Origin: Lanius collurio
Taxonomy: Eukaryota; Chordata; Aves; Passeriformes; Laniidae
Reading direction: 5' to 3'
Assembly (NCBI GenBank): GCA_020086605.1
Contig: JACBWW010000016.1
Span: 14,215,998 to 14,279,997 of the forward strand
DNA length: 64,000 nucleotides
Each line of letters starts with the position of its first letter. Positions within the stretch are counted from its first letter, which is position 1. Shown here one piece after another: positions 22,561 through 37,500 of this stretch. The notes beneath the pieces were generated by a model that saw nothing but the letters and a program-made list of their open reading frames with translations, did no database searches and was not told the DNA's origin. The position numbers and the translations under genes were made by a program.

Positions 22561-25500
22561 TGAAGTTATTTCATTTACATTTCTCGAAGGATCTGAAGCA
22601 CTCAAAGCACTAAATTTTTGCACATTGTTTGGCATCCCATTTCAGTTTTCTCTTAGTGAGTAGGCACAGATTGGCTGAGTTAAAGGTCATGGTTTGGGTT
22701 ATAGGCACAAGCAGAGCTCTGTGCTCCATGTTTTACCAAATCTGCAGCTTTACATGAACAAGCACCTACAGAGAGAACCCTGTCCTGGCCAAGCAGAATC
22801 ATAGCTCAGACTATAGTATGGCTCTATTTCATGTCAATATAAATATAAAAATAATTAAGAAGGATTTCTCATTGCTTTCACAGCCTCTGTTATCAATTAT
22901 AAGGGTAAACCCTTTAAGGTACAACATTTCAATGTCACCTTCACACACCTGCTGCATGTTTTCAGGGTGGTACTGAAGAGTAGTTGAAATGTGTACGTTT
23001 TGCTCCTCCTGAGCTTGTTCCTCCTTAAAAGTCTCCTTTTAAAAGGAAGTTTTTTAATTATTTATATATGCATCTGATTTTTTTTTTTTGAGACTAGATG
23101 ATCAGGACTCTGTACCTGAATGGCCCCATAAGGGCAATAGAAATATTTTGTGTAGTTGTGTCCCTCCCTTCACCATTGTTCCAGTCATCAAATCCCCTTT
23201 TAACTGCAGCTCCATATGGAGCAGAAAAAAACAAGCAGTACCACAACAGCTTACATTTGCATAACCTCTGGGCTGTAGACAGTGTGAGATTTTCACAACT
23301 GCTAGCTGGAAATATATTTGTTTAGCCAAGCTGCCAAAACTCATATTTTTAGCTTGGTAAGTCTCTCATCCACTAAGGCTCTCATTACACTTCCACTGCT
23401 CTACAAGCACTTCATCCTAAGGCAATCAAGGCAGTAATAAATAGTGCTTTTTAAAAACCAGTGGCCCTGAGTCATGGGTGTTTGGAATACAGATGGAGTG
23501 GGATCACCCAGAGTCAGCCCCTTCAGGAAGATACCTGGTAATTTCCTCATTACATCATCCTTAAACGTCAACCATTTCCTCTACAGTTGCACAAACACTG
23601 AAAACATGAGCCTTGCTGTCTCAAGACTGAAAAATGCAATAATTTTTCTGAATGTGGTTTTCTTGCTTGGTGATCACACAGCAATTTCACAGCTACTGGG
23701 TTTCATCACCCTCTTCCCGCCCCAAAAGATTTCCTTCATATGAAAAGACCTTTCCCACTTTAAGTTCTTCTCTTTGCCTGAATTCTGCATTATGCTATTT
23801 GTAGGGCTTATTTTTCCCTTATTAGTCTGTAAGCAGAGTTGTCAGAAAAGCACTACAAAATCAAGTGTGTCTCAACAAGCTGAACAGATTCTTACAGCAA
23901 ACTCTCAGGAAACCAAACTGCAGCCCCCTCTGCTCCTACCAGCTGCTGCTGCATTTACCTTCTAGATAAGACATTCAGTGATCTCCTCTACTGTTTTACC
24001 CTTGAGGGAATGGAGCAGCAGGAAATAGGTTTACTCACACTTCACCCTGACCTCTAGGTGAGAGGAAGCCTTCTCTGTACATTTATATGCTCACAGTAGA
24101 GGCTGATAAATAGACAGAACCATAAAACAAACAACAGAGTTAAATAAAATCCACTAGTTATGATCTGTGCTCCTCTTGCCCGCTTCCTGGGGGTCCATCA
24201 GCTGCAAACGCACTGCAACTAGAGGGCAAACCAAGCCATTTAACAAAAGAAATCCCTGTACATTAATATATAATCAGTTTTCATTTTGGCCAATTTTGTG
24301 AGAAGTCTCTTTGCCCACCTGTACCTTCAGAAAAGATACAGTGACCGTATCTTCTACCAGGGACGCTGATGTCAGACACACTAAAAATATTCATGGTTGG
24401 AACTCTCCCAAAGCACATTGACACTTCATTACATGTGTCCCTAAAAAATTTTATAATTGCAAACAAGCCAAACTCTCTCCTCAAATATTCAAGTAAAAAT
24501 ATGGTATATCTATTGATGTTCTACAAACCAATACAAATGAAAACAAACTAGATATTGAATACCCTATGGAAAGGAATTATTCTGAAAAAAAATTTATTCA
24601 CAGTAACTAGTAAGAAAGCTTCCAGAAAATTGTCGAGATCCCATTCTAAGTGTTTCCTATTAATGTAAGAGGTGATACAATGAGACATCCAGACTGACTC
24701 ACTCCACAAGGCACTTGTCTGGCTTTTATCTCATTCTGAATGAGCACATAGGCAGCTCAAGTCTTGTTCAATAACCCATCATAATGGCTTCAGGATCTGT
24801 ATGTGGAGTTAGCCATTATCACATAATATGGGCATTTAGCTATTCAACTATTCAAGACACAGAGGGTAGTTCTGGTGTAGCAAAGTGAAAGGAAGAAAGT
24901 AAAGAATACTGTGTAGGGAATCATTCAAGACATAATTTAAACTATGGAGAGGAAACACTATTTGTTTGATAATTTCTCGAAAGATTTGTGCAGGTGATTT
25001 TTCTAATGGAAAGAAATTATAGGTTTAGAAAGATCCTGCAGTATTGGTATCAAAGTTCAGAAGCTGGTGATTCTGTTTTCCCTTTAATGTAAGCAAGGCA
25101 ATATTTTTTGTTAACAGGAGATCCAGCTCCCTTACTGCAATGAGATGCAGGCTCTGGAGTTGCATTTGACTCTGGTATCAGTAAGTGACCCACCAACATC
25201 AGGATTTTACAGAGATTAGCCCAGCAAGCACATAAAATGTCAAAAGCAACAGGAAATTTTCAGCATTTTCCTCCAGCTTTTCAGAGGGAAAGTTGTCAAA
25301 GAAGCTGTCTGCTAAACATATCATCTGACTTACTATAGAAAGAAGGATGTCAACACTGTATGTCAAATCCACCACTGAGAGATATTTTTTAATGGGCAGG
25401 ATCTGACTTAGACAGATCCCAAATCTCTCTGCAATTACCTGCATCTGTAGGAGAGGCACAAAAGGATTTATCTTAAAGAGATCTCAGACTATCTTCTAGC

Positions 25501-28500
25501 CTTTCTTTTTGTGACAAAAGTAAAAATCTTAGGAAAATATTTTCAAAGGCATTGTTTCAGGAGACTATATTAGCTGCTCCCTTGCCTTCACACCAGCCAT
25601 GGTGCCACTTGGGTGCAGTTTGGCTGATGACATTTGCCCTCAACCACCTCCCCTTTCCTGGGGGTCTAGCAGCCCTTCCCACATGAGCTCCAGCCCTTTG
25701 TCAGCAGCCAGACACCAGGACACAAGGTAGCTTTCAGGAAATAGGCTGCTCACAAGTGGGCTAATGCCATCAGAACTATTCACCTACTACAGCAGCCAAT
25801 AACCTTCAGAGAAACTGTTCTGGATAATGCAATGAGAATTGAAATTACTTTTTCTGCACCATGCCTTAGCCAGTGACCCTCTAAACATAGGCACAGAAAT
25901 GCAAGAATATTAAAAATAAAAGCTGTGGACTTTCAAGATATTTCAGCTTGATGAGTGTAACCTATTGAGTATGTCAGTGGTCCCCTGACATGGCCAGCAA
26001 GGACATGTCATGGCAGTGGAACAGACACTGCTTCCTGAAGCCAGTGTTCACACAGGTATAAGAAGGAAATTAATTCATTGCTGCCAACATGGACTATCAT
26101 CTGCTCCCTGCTAGGTTTTCTTCCTGTTCAAAGCCTATTTCAAAAACAAGCAGTAATGTGACCCAAAGTCCAAACAGTGCTACAAGAGTTTGGCTTCCAG
26201 GAGCCCTTCCCACAGGTAAAGGGCGGTCATATCAGCCAGATGTGAGAGACACCATGTGTCACAGCTGGTTTCTCAGCTATCCCCCTGTAGATGGTCTCTC
26301 CAGAGCTGTATCCAGCCACTGCAACTAATTAATCATCCAGCATTAGCCCAAGAGCAGATCTAGAGATGCAAATCACTAATAAGGGCACTTTAGCATTATG
26401 AAAAGTGATCATTTACATCCTTCTTTTTGTGTGTCATTTTTACACCTACACAAGGTATGTACTGAGCCCTGATGTGTCTTTTAACAAAAAACTTCATGAA
26501 TGTCCACAGAAGGGAAAAAAAGAGGGCACAACCCATTAATGTTAAAGCAAAATTTTTGCCTTTGTAACTAACACTCTCCTGGATTAGATTCACTCAGCAT
26601 ACAAAATGTGCTTTGGTGGCCCAGGGAAGAAAAGCTCTAGACAGGTTTTGCAAGTGCCCCTAACGAATCTTAAGTGGAATATGAGGAAGTGCTCATATTT
26701 AAGCCAGCAGTGTGCAGATGTTAGGGAATGAGACAGAACATCATCAAAGAGCCAGCATACCTCACTCCTTTTCTCCTTCTTTCCCTAATTATACATGAGA
26801 ATTGAAAAAAATAAAATAAGTAGAGGGGTTTTTTTAGAACATGATTGTCCAAAAACTTATTAACAAGATTTTATTCCTTCTAGGGAAATCATCAGCTGGG
26901 AGGGTAAATTCCTGCCATTCTGGATTGGGCTGGATGCAGCAAGACATGCTAGCCCTTACTTTTCCTAAGCTTGTCTTTTTCTCTGCTACCAGAAAACCAT
27001 TTCTTCTTTAAGGAATATGTATCATTTCAGCATATTTTAATTTTTTAGAAGCTGAGAAAAGGCTTTGAATTGTCACATGACTTATGTTTTCAGAGTATGA
27101 TGATGATCACTAATGGGACAAAAGTATGTCAGAAATGGAGTACAGCTGCATTATCCTCTGCTGATGTGCTTGAATATGTGGTCTGAGCACCTTCCTCAAA
27201 AGAAGGAAATGTTTTCCTCATTCTAAAGGAAGGCATGCTCTGGCACCAAACAAATGGGTAACCTTCTAGGAACTGCTCCCCAGGAAGCCTCTCAGCAATT
27301 GCTTCTGGTTGAAGATCACACAAGAATTCAGTTTTTCACAAAGGCATTAGGTAGAAAAGCTTTAATTATTAAAAGAGTGTGAATTAAGCAGACACTGTGC
27401 TGCACCTACCGTGCCTTAGTGAGAAGGCGCTCTGTAAACAGAATTATTATTTCATCAACACAGTAGACTCCTCACTTAATGGCTCACTAACTGGGCCAGA
27501 GATGAAATTCAATGTGAAGAAATCAATGACTCAAAGCAAGAGATTCAGCAAATATGAAACACCTAGTGCTAAGCTCTTAGGATTGCATATTGTCTCCTGT
27601 GGAAGTGACTCGTATCATGCAGGGAGAAAATAACACTCCTGCTGCTGTGTCCAACTGTATCCATAGGAGATAAGACTGAACTGGCGCTTGCTAGCACTAC
27701 AGTCCCATACTTTAGAGGGGGGTTATTTGCTTTTTGGTGTTCTCCTTCTGTGTTATATCTGCTAAATTAGTAAGCATTGCTACTTCATATTTTCAAAATG
27801 GTCTTACTGCTTTCTTTCTTCTTTTTGTAATTCATGATATCAAAGTCAGTATTTCTTAGTAAGGGTAGCCTTATTTTGGTGTCCACCAGATGTATACATC
27901 AATCAGAATGTCTCTGCTGTACCACAGAGCCGAAGCACCAAAGGGCATCCTGCAAAATTAAATGGGGAGAATAATGAAGTCCTTCACAATTCCTCTCTGT
28001 TCTAACCATTATAACAACTCGAGAGAGCAGAGAAGATATTTTCAACATGTGGCTATAGGTGCATGACTCTTCTTCAGACAGCTGGCTAGAGGGTAAATGG
28101 CAAGAGCAATAAGTATCTATCTCTCCTCTCCAGGAGTGAGCATGATTCATGGATGAGGAATACTTTATTTTCCTACTCACCAGCACACTGAGGCTTTACT
28201 GTGAAATTACTTCTTAAGTTTTCCCCTTCTCTCCAGTGCTAATTTAGGGATATAAAACTTACCATGCCAGCTAACTTTTCACTGAAGTGATTTCAGCTTC
28301 GCTTCCAGATTCTCAGGGAAAATCTCAGCTTTACATTCCTCAGCTCCTAATGAAAAACAGCAAATCTGACTCTGCAAAGAAAGGTTCCTGGTGTAGTGAG
28401 GAGTGTCTGTGCAAAGAGGGAGAGATGAGTTAAACTGCAGAGGAAATCCTTCATTAATGGTACCAAAGGACTGCAAAAACCCAACTAATTCTCTGAACGA

Positions 28501-31500
28501 AAGAAGGATTAATATCCCATTTTATGGGAAAGAGAGTGAGATAACAGAGCAAACACTCAGGAAAAATAACAGACAGAATCACTGCAGCTTCAGTTCCACA
28601 TCCATTCCCATGGGTGGAGAGCCAAATTTGGGCAGAATCTCTTCAATTGGTATGGGCAGTTTGTTTATTTGTTTGGCTGGAAGGAACAACCCAGCAAAAT
28701 ATCTCACAAACAGTTTTCTCCAGAAAATCCTGCTATTTCTCATTTGGATTTTTTAACTATCAACATATGTCTTTACCAAACAGGAGAGTTAACAGTTAAT
28801 GTGACAGAAAACAGTTATAAATTGCACAAAACTGTGTTGAAATCAGACTGACACCCTTCATGTGTTTTTGAAGATAATGTCTTTCTGACACACCTTTCTG
28901 GCTGCTTTTTGTAGAGAGGAATAATGCAGCACAGAAATACAGCGCTGAAAAATGGCAGCTTGCAGTGCCTTCCTCAAAAAAAGCAATAACCTTTTTCTAC
29001 ACATAATTGCACTAAATTCACCAAGAGCACATAATGGACAGGAATACAAAATGAATCACAGCATTTCTATATGAAACAGCTGTTCCACGAACTGGCCATG
29101 ATGATTTTTGACTATATGACTGCATCTGTAGTTTGGAAACAATTAGCCAGGAGCAATTATTTATCTTGAGTTGTCACACTTGTTTTATCAGCTCTTTAGG
29201 GGGTTCTCTTGTAATCATAGAACTTGGAGAGCTGAAAAAGCAGGATTTTCCTACTCCAGCTGGACCAAGAAATAAAATGCAAATCAATGACAGCACGTTT
29301 AAATAAAATTTGTGACATCCAATTTCATCCATCATTTTCTTCCTTTCCTTGTTAAAACAGAAAAAAAATATTGCATTCCCACTAAGACTCAGGGGATCTC
29401 AAAATATATTTAGTAGTCACACCAGTATACTGGAATCAGGAGAATGCAAATAAATCCTATCCTTCATTGCCTCATACTTTCCACTCCTCTAATTTGCAGT
29501 GGTAAATTTGAAATCTGAATACTGTCGTTTTTCAGCAAGCACTGAGCACTCCTGGGTGCCTTTTGCTGCCACTGGGACATGCAGCTGGGACATCCAACAC
29601 CTATGCAAATCTGGGCTGAGTTATCTGCAGTGAGACAACTAATGCAGCTGAGAAAAAGAGTTGTTTTACCATCTCACAAGGGAATGAAATCTCAGTAGTG
29701 AGCTGCTGCCTCTGTTAGAGGTAACTCAACAACTTTACAATAATGTAAGCAGCCTTAGGAATAAGCTAAAAGACTCTAGGAGGTTGGTTTTCAGAGCATA
29801 TCAGGAGACAATAAAGGGCACTGTCACGCATTCAGGAAATCATGTTCAGGTTTTATAAACCACAAATGCGAATAAGGCCTGGCAATCCTCATGCTATGAA
29901 CACATAAATAGATTTAGTATGTGTAAACCACTGTGTAACTCAATTGGATAATTAATACTGTCTGGGAAAAGATGCCAGAGTAGTAAGAAGTTTCTGAGCA
30001 CCCAGGACAGACATTTCAGGCTTTCTAATTTCACATGTCTGAAACAAGAACCAAGACACAAATGTTGCTGACATTAGACATCATTTCCCAGGGCATCCTG
30101 AGCAGTTAGCCAAGTGCAGCATAGCTGCACAAAAGAACTTGCTGTCGCTTGTTATTAAGTTATCTGGTTGCTTAGGCATGGGCCACAGCCTCTGTACAGT
30201 CACTCTTAGTGCTCGGTTTGTAAGCAAAAAGCATCACTTTTCAGGAAACTAACAAGGGTGAGATGTTAACTACCCAAGTACGTATTAAAAGGCTGTTTCC
30301 TTTCAGAACTGAATTCAAATTTGGGCTTATACAGCTCTTTTAAAATTAACTTCTTTGTTCAATCTATAACCTTTTTTCCCCTTTTCTTTTTTTTTTTTTT
30401 TTTTAGAAGCAGCTTTGGAACATGTCAGCAGACTGGGATTCTGTTTGTGCCTTCCCTCTTGATACATTCCCCAGTCTCCTGTTCTGAGTTGTGATTCACT
30501 GGGTGCTGTCCCCAGCCAGGCTTGTGCCTTCAAACAGTCCAGCACTTCTCTCTCACTGCGCTGCTGCTCTTTGGCCACAAATCCTTCCACAGGAAAGGGG
30601 CCCTGGGTGCAGCTGCTGTAGGTGCATAGGACAGGCAAAGCACCTCATCCCAAATGCCAAACACGAATACTCCACCTCACAGCTCAGGGGGTAATGAAAA
30701 CTGAAGACACAAAGGGATTTTGCACTAGATTTCTGGAAAATCCAAGCTGAGCTGACAAGCTAAGCACTTCTCTGTCAACAAAGGCTGCTTGGGATTTACA
30801 AACTAGCTGTCCCTCCTGAAGAGCCTGATTTATTTGGTATGCTTTGAGCAATCTTAATGTATGCTAAGTTTTTATTCACAGGCATGGTCTTTTACATAAT
30901 ACCCAAATAGAGTGTTTGCTCAGGAAGTGGTAGACCTGAATTCCAGGCTTTTCCCTGCTGAGGAGGGCTGAAACTACTGCTTCTATTTCCCAGAGGAAAA
31001 TGCAGAGCCTGTAAAGAAGGACAAACCTGGATTGGAGAAGAAGAGACCTGGGACTCAGTTTCTGCTCCCTGGGATGTTTGAATCTAACATCAGATGGCAT
31101 CTGGATTAAAAAACAAATACAAGCCAGAAATAATCAAGGACATAGAGACTGGGACCAGGAATACCTCACTCTTGGCCAAGCTCCATAATCACTAGGTTAG
31201 ATAATGATGCCAATCCTCTTGGCAGACCTTATTTGCAACGTGCTAGTGCAATTATATTATTTCAGTTCTGCAGCCGCTTGAATGTCTCTGCATTGCCCCT
31301 CCATGGCACAGTGCAGACATACTTTCTTCTCTTTCACTGAAGTAGTTTGGTACAAGCTATTTTATTCCCTGGATCAGAGAGAAGTTATGTGTAATAGTAA
31401 CATTAATGTAGCTACTGCAGCTTCACTATAGTTAGGCATTCATATTTGAGACTGTACATATCCTTGGTATCCATGGTACTGCCTGCACCTGGAACAGGAA

Positions 31501-34500
31501 TCCTTTCCATCAAATTTAAAAAATGTTCTATGATAACAGCAGACATCCATTTAATTGGGGCATCATACCCCTCCATTTCAAGTAATATTTAATTAGGTTG
31601 CAGTAAAAGGAAAGCAAAATTGAGAATCCCCTATCTAGGAATGAATAACCCAAAGGATTTTAGAATAAATATCCTCGTGGATTTTAGAGTAAAGATGATT
31701 TGACCAGGAATAGTATGTTATAACTCACCTGTCCTTGTCTTTTCTAACACATCTTACCCTCCCTACAACGGGGATGAGATTTTTCTGGACAGATGCATTT
31801 CCAGGTCAGCACCCCAAGATCAGGGAGCATGAGGCACTGCTTCATTCATCCTCCTCCCTGGATGGAGCTTGTGGTATACAAAGATTTCTGCCTCTCACCT
31901 AAAGTGCCTGTCTGGGGGAAAGGACATTTCCTCCTGGCCTACTGAAGTGGCTCTGAGTACACCAGCTTCCAAGAATCCCACCCTTAAGCCCTACTGATCC
32001 TGTGGGGTATCAGGACAATCAAGACTTACATGCCTTGACTGCAAGCATAAGACCTCTTGTATGTCCTTAGAGAATTAGCCCCCAGCTTCACTCTGTTCAA
32101 TGTCCCAAACTGCAGCAGTTTGGGCATAGAGGCACATTCAGGTATCAAAGACAGCTAAATGACCACCTAGGAGAACATGAATATCCTTTAGTTAGCTCCC
32201 CAGAGAAGCCACTTTCCCAACCCCAGTCAAGAGTAGATGCTGCAAGGACTATCTGCCATGCAATTTGTCAGACACTTGCCAGGAGACAGAGCAGTGCAAC
32301 GTTCAAAGTGGGTCACCAGAGGTTTTTAAGTTAACCTGCCTTTGACTCACGCTCCACCAGATTTAGGCCTTTTCCAAGGCAGTCTGTCACACTGAATGTG
32401 CAGTTTTTTAAACCTGATGTTATGGCTGAGCTATTATTGTGCAGCATGTGTTGCTTGCACAGCAAGATTAGAGATTCGTTTCCAAAATGAGGGACACATT
32501 TATAAACCTGCATACAGTGCATTGTCTTTAATAGGATATTTTTCCTTGGCACTCTTTCCTGTTTAACGCAGAGTGAAACTCCATTTCATCTTCAGCAAAC
32601 CTTTCAGCTGGAATATAATTTTCCCCAATAAAACAACTCTAAACACCATCACTTTCATTACACACGGCTGTACCTTGATAACACTTGGCATGACTGACAG
32701 CAGCGAGGTAACCACAGACACTGCTCTTATTAAGAGGAGATTAAACAATTACATTCCAGTAATTTAGAAATACTTCTTTTCTCTTGAAAGGGAAAGTGAC
32801 AATAAGTATTTCCAGATATATTCCCATGTCAGATGCCATGCTTATTACTGGTAATATTAATATTGTTATAGTTTTAACTGCAGTCCTTTGAAACATCAGC
32901 CTGAGGTTAGGGCTACTGAGGTCGCAGAGATGCCTGAGGAGAAATTATGGTCCTTGAAATTCAAGGCCCAGAGTTGGAACAAACAAGGCACACAAGAGTA
33001 AAGGAAACAGTTTTATCTCCATTTTTAAGATAAAGGAAAAGAAACACAAGAAGACAAATCATTACTTAGTCTCAAAGACTTTGTCATCTTTGGTATTACT
33101 TTTTCTGTATCTATTAAGCATAGCAAAGGCATCAAAAAGTGCTATATTAGTCAGTCCTGAACAAGTAAAATCATATCCATGTCCTCGCTAATATTTTGTA
33201 TTACTTATAAACTTTTTATAGACATATTTCAAATAACAGTTTCTATAAAGACTGATCATACAGCAGACTGTTGTGCTGACATTTTTATGGTCTACAAAAA
33301 GCTCTTGAGTTCTGGAATTTCAGCAAACTGCAGCCCTTAGGGAGCACATCAATTTTATCTGTGCATTTTTCTAGCCAACTTGCATTTTCCTCTTTGTGCA
33401 TGGGTGTCAAAAACTAGTATACGGGCTGACCCAACTCAAACCAGCTGTAGGTTTTCTTGTTTGAATTATTTTTCTATCACACCCTGCTTTTGCCCTTTGC
33501 CCTTCTCCGTACTGACAGCTTTGCCAGAATAAATCTTTGCTATTCAGCCAGATGAGGAAACACCCAGCAAACAAGGTTATTGTCCTTCTTTGCCCAGGTA
33601 TGCACAGCCCAGACTGCTAAACCCTGACCAGTGGTTCAGGCTGTTTTCATATCTATTATTCTGTATTATCAAAAGGTGTCTTTGAGTCATCTACCAATAA
33701 GTAAGCCAAAACTTTGATAATGATGCTAAAAATTAAATCTTCATGTGGCAGGATGCTTTGTCTCAGATATGTTCAACATTATCTCTTCTCGTCCCACATA
33801 GTTTAAAATAATGTTTCCAAGATTCCCTGAGTAACCTAAATCCAGGCAAAATAAAAATGATATAAAAGATATAAAAGGCAATAAACCTGTAGTTCCTCGT
33901 AACCCATGGACTGCTCCCTAACACTTGTTGTTTTGAAATTACTTCTGTCACAGTGGCCAGCAAGTGTCTGTGCTTTCATCTGGAAACAAAGACTGAATTA
34001 TTGTCTCTGATGTCAAGGGAATGTTTTAATTTCTTGTGTTGCTGTCGCTTGAAAGTGTGTCCCCTAGCCTGCAGATGGAGAGAAAGGGCTGGGGTTACAC
34101 ACTCACTAATGTTCCCCACGGAGATTTGTGCCTGCTCTCTGTCTGAAACTCATCACTCTGGTTCTCACAGATAAAGCAAGATTTCATAAATACAAGCATT
34201 GGGTTCAGCTATTTAGTGACAGACCTCACTGTGTTTCTTGAAAATGTTCCTTATAGGGGCTATTTCTTTGGAAAATTATATTTCTTAATGCAGTATTTGC
34301 TTCTGAAGAAGTGTCTCCTTACACTCTGCACAAACGGTGAGATACCAGTTTCATTATGTCCCATTCCTTCTTAAAACTATCACTGGAGAGAGGATGGGAT
34401 TTCCACTGAGATTCACTGAGAATGGGATGCAGAAAAGCCCTCCCTGAGATGGCTAAAAATGTCTAGCAGTAATTTTAAGGTGCCAGTCACCAACTCTATG

Positions 34501-37500
34501 TATATGTACACACTAAAACACAAATAGATTCTAAATCAATGGAAGTCAAGGATTCATAGTCCATTCTTTTGTATTTATAACAGCATTTGACCAGTATAAA
34601 ATTTAAATGTAATCCTTTCCACATCTATATAATATCTATATAGACATGGCTCATCCATTTCATTTTTAAAGACATCAGGTTTGCTGAGTCTCCCTTGCCT
34701 TTCCTCTCACACATACCCTGCAGACCCCTTTAGAAAGAGGATTGTGAAGTTCCCCTGGATGTCACTTGCTTTCTTTCATCTCTGTGTTGAAAAAATGTAC
34801 ACATCTAAGAGTGAATACTCTCAATTTGGTCTGCAGCTTTGGACTCTGAAGAAATTTGAGGTTAATATTTTTGTAACAGGGTACTTTTTTTACTGTGGAG
34901 GCTTAGATTTCCTTAAACCTCAAATTCACAGCTCCATAGCATTTATCTATACCTTTCAGTGAGCAGGAATGAGTCAGTGAGGGCTGTCCTGAACAACCTG
35001 ACACAGGATGTCCTGGACATCCCTGTGGACTGTAAGTTTCAATACAGAAATTAAAACACCAGTAGCTTGAAGGGGCAGAAAACAACAGAATGAATAGCAG
35101 GATGCCAAAACGAGGTGGCTTTCACTGTTACCAGTTGCAAAGAAAGAACAAAGATTCATTAACCTGCTTCTTCAGTTTGGTAGCTGGGTAACAATGTGTT
35201 TACATACAGCCTGGTCCAGGTAGGCAATATTTTGTTCCAGTAGCTCAAACCTAATGAGAATCTCCCTTCAGAGTATATGTTGGCTTTAGAAACAGAAGAG
35301 GGTGACAATGTTTACTGACTCTTTTGCAGGCACAATGCTATTGCATAGCTTGGGTTCTTTTAAATAGAGATCAGTATTATCTGTACAGTCACTTTGTAAT
35401 AAAATATGCAAATGTTCTCAGGTTGTATAAGAAAACCTTGCATAAGAACACCTGATACTAAGAAACATCTTCTTGCTCAATATATAGAGAACACAGAAAG
35501 TCCCTTTACATGTTCATCAACACCTCACTTACAAGTAAGTAGCTGTGTAAGCATGGGTAGCAAAGTACTAACACCTCAAAAGTCTATAGACTCTCAGGAG
35601 GATGGAGAGCCCCATCCTTTCAGACTCCATCTCTCCCAGCAAAGAGGACAGCATAGCAGGTGAACAAATGGGCAAATTCAAAGTGCCCACAGCAAAACTG
35701 TGTTTTGCTACAGTTGTGTGCTCAAAGCCAAATACACTCTTGTCCTTGTCCTCTGCAGGTGCTTTGTTCCCAGAAAACAACTCCTGCTGCAACAGGTCTC
35801 AGAAAACAGAGATCCTAGTCCTTTGTCTTCCCAAACCAGTCTTCAAAGTGAGAAATAACAGGAAAGGTAGAAGCTAAAAATTCATGCAAATGCATTCTAT
35901 GGAATTCAGGGAATTCAATGCCACAGGACATCAACAAACAGATACTGCAGATAGTTCCACTGCTTACACAACATGCAGGCAAAACCTCATCAGAACTCTT
36001 GCCACACAGTGCAAAATCTAAGGGATGAGAAAATGGGATTTCTTTCTCTTCTGTAGTGTGGTGGTGGGTGCAGTGCTGGGCACACAAATGCTGCTTGCCC
36101 TGGAGCACTGCAGTGGTCACCTTCCTGATGTTCCCAGGTCTGTGGTTTGAATAGGCACAGAAGTTCCTGAGATCCACTTGTCTCCAGACACACATCATTG
36201 ATACAAATTTTAAAGTTCAAAGGTTTGTTCCTAAAAATTTGGTTTCACTTCCACTGTGTTCTATTCAAGCATTTTGCCAGCACACTGAGGATTGTACTTC
36301 ACATCTCTAATGCTTTTTTTCTGTTTTGGAGCATGTCTTTAAACCAAAGTACATAAAAAGTACATTACTATTAATAGACTATGAACCACTAATGCAGTTA
36401 TCATTTTAAGCAAAAAATAAAATCATTTTTTTAAGTTACTAATCCACCATATGTACCATTAGAAAGAACAACATCATTTCCTGCATATTTAAAAAAATTA
36501 ATTAGAACTTCACTTTACCAATTCTCACTAATTAAAAAAAAATCCCACAGATTTAAAATGGAGAAAATAAAGATATAAAAATATCTTTATTGCCTTCAAG
36601 GTGCTGTAATTTTAGATAATGTTATTCTCCTAAAATTTAAGTTGTACTAATTCTTCTCTCTCTGCTTCCATATTATTCTCCTTGGGCACAGATCATACAT
36701 TTCCTCCATCTTATGCTTCTACTTCAAGTTTGATCTTTCCTAGGGAAAGGTTTGTTCAGCAGCAATCAGGCAGCCATTTTAGCTTCTTTATTCCCCTTAT
36801 CCCCCATTCTCTTTTGTGGAGCTAAATGATACACCTAAGGTGAGTTGAGACACTATTTGTGAGGTCTTTCTGTCCACCCCCACCCAACAGCAATAATCAC
36901 AGACAAGGTGTCCTTGTTCTTTCCTTGCTACCAGAACATTCAAGATTGACAACTCTATACCGAGTTGCTCAGTTAATCATACATGTTCTGGTGGAAATTA
37001 TTACCTTTATTGCAAAGCTGTGTATAGACAGAATTAAATGCTCATCTTCGCAATAAAGACTGTGCTCTTCTGTAAAATAATGACTCCATTATCAGGTCTG
37101 CTCTAAGTATTGTGAAGTTGCTAGTAATTTTTCTCATTCTGTGAGGATTATAAAGAGAACCTGAATTTCCAAAGTACAGGATTTAAGACTATCAATTATT
37201 TCCTTCAAGGATCCTTCCCTTTCCAAAAGAAAATAATCTCCTCTGAAGAAGGTGTCATTCTTATGACAACAGAAGGATTGCAATATCACACTTTCAATGA
37301 GAATGTTAGACCTGATTCAAAGTCCAGAAATTTGAACTACATGAAAAGTGTCCTATTAACATCAGTGAGCTGTTCATCAGCTCTACTGAACAAAAGCTTC
37401 CCCCCACTTAAGGTCCTGCTGATAGCTGTCAGGCCCTTGAAAGTTTTGACATCCTGGTTCCACTTACATCAGCTCCTCCAGTAAGATTTATTCAGATTTT

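Noticed and set aside
23034..23047. Short palindrome TCCTTTTAAAAGGA
   Set aside because: 14 bp of AT-rich symmetry is not rare in 64 kb.
30895..31100. A further MIR-like SINE on the minus strand
   Set aside because: Only short, interrupted resemblance to the consensus; not above what AT/CT-rich sequence gives by chance.
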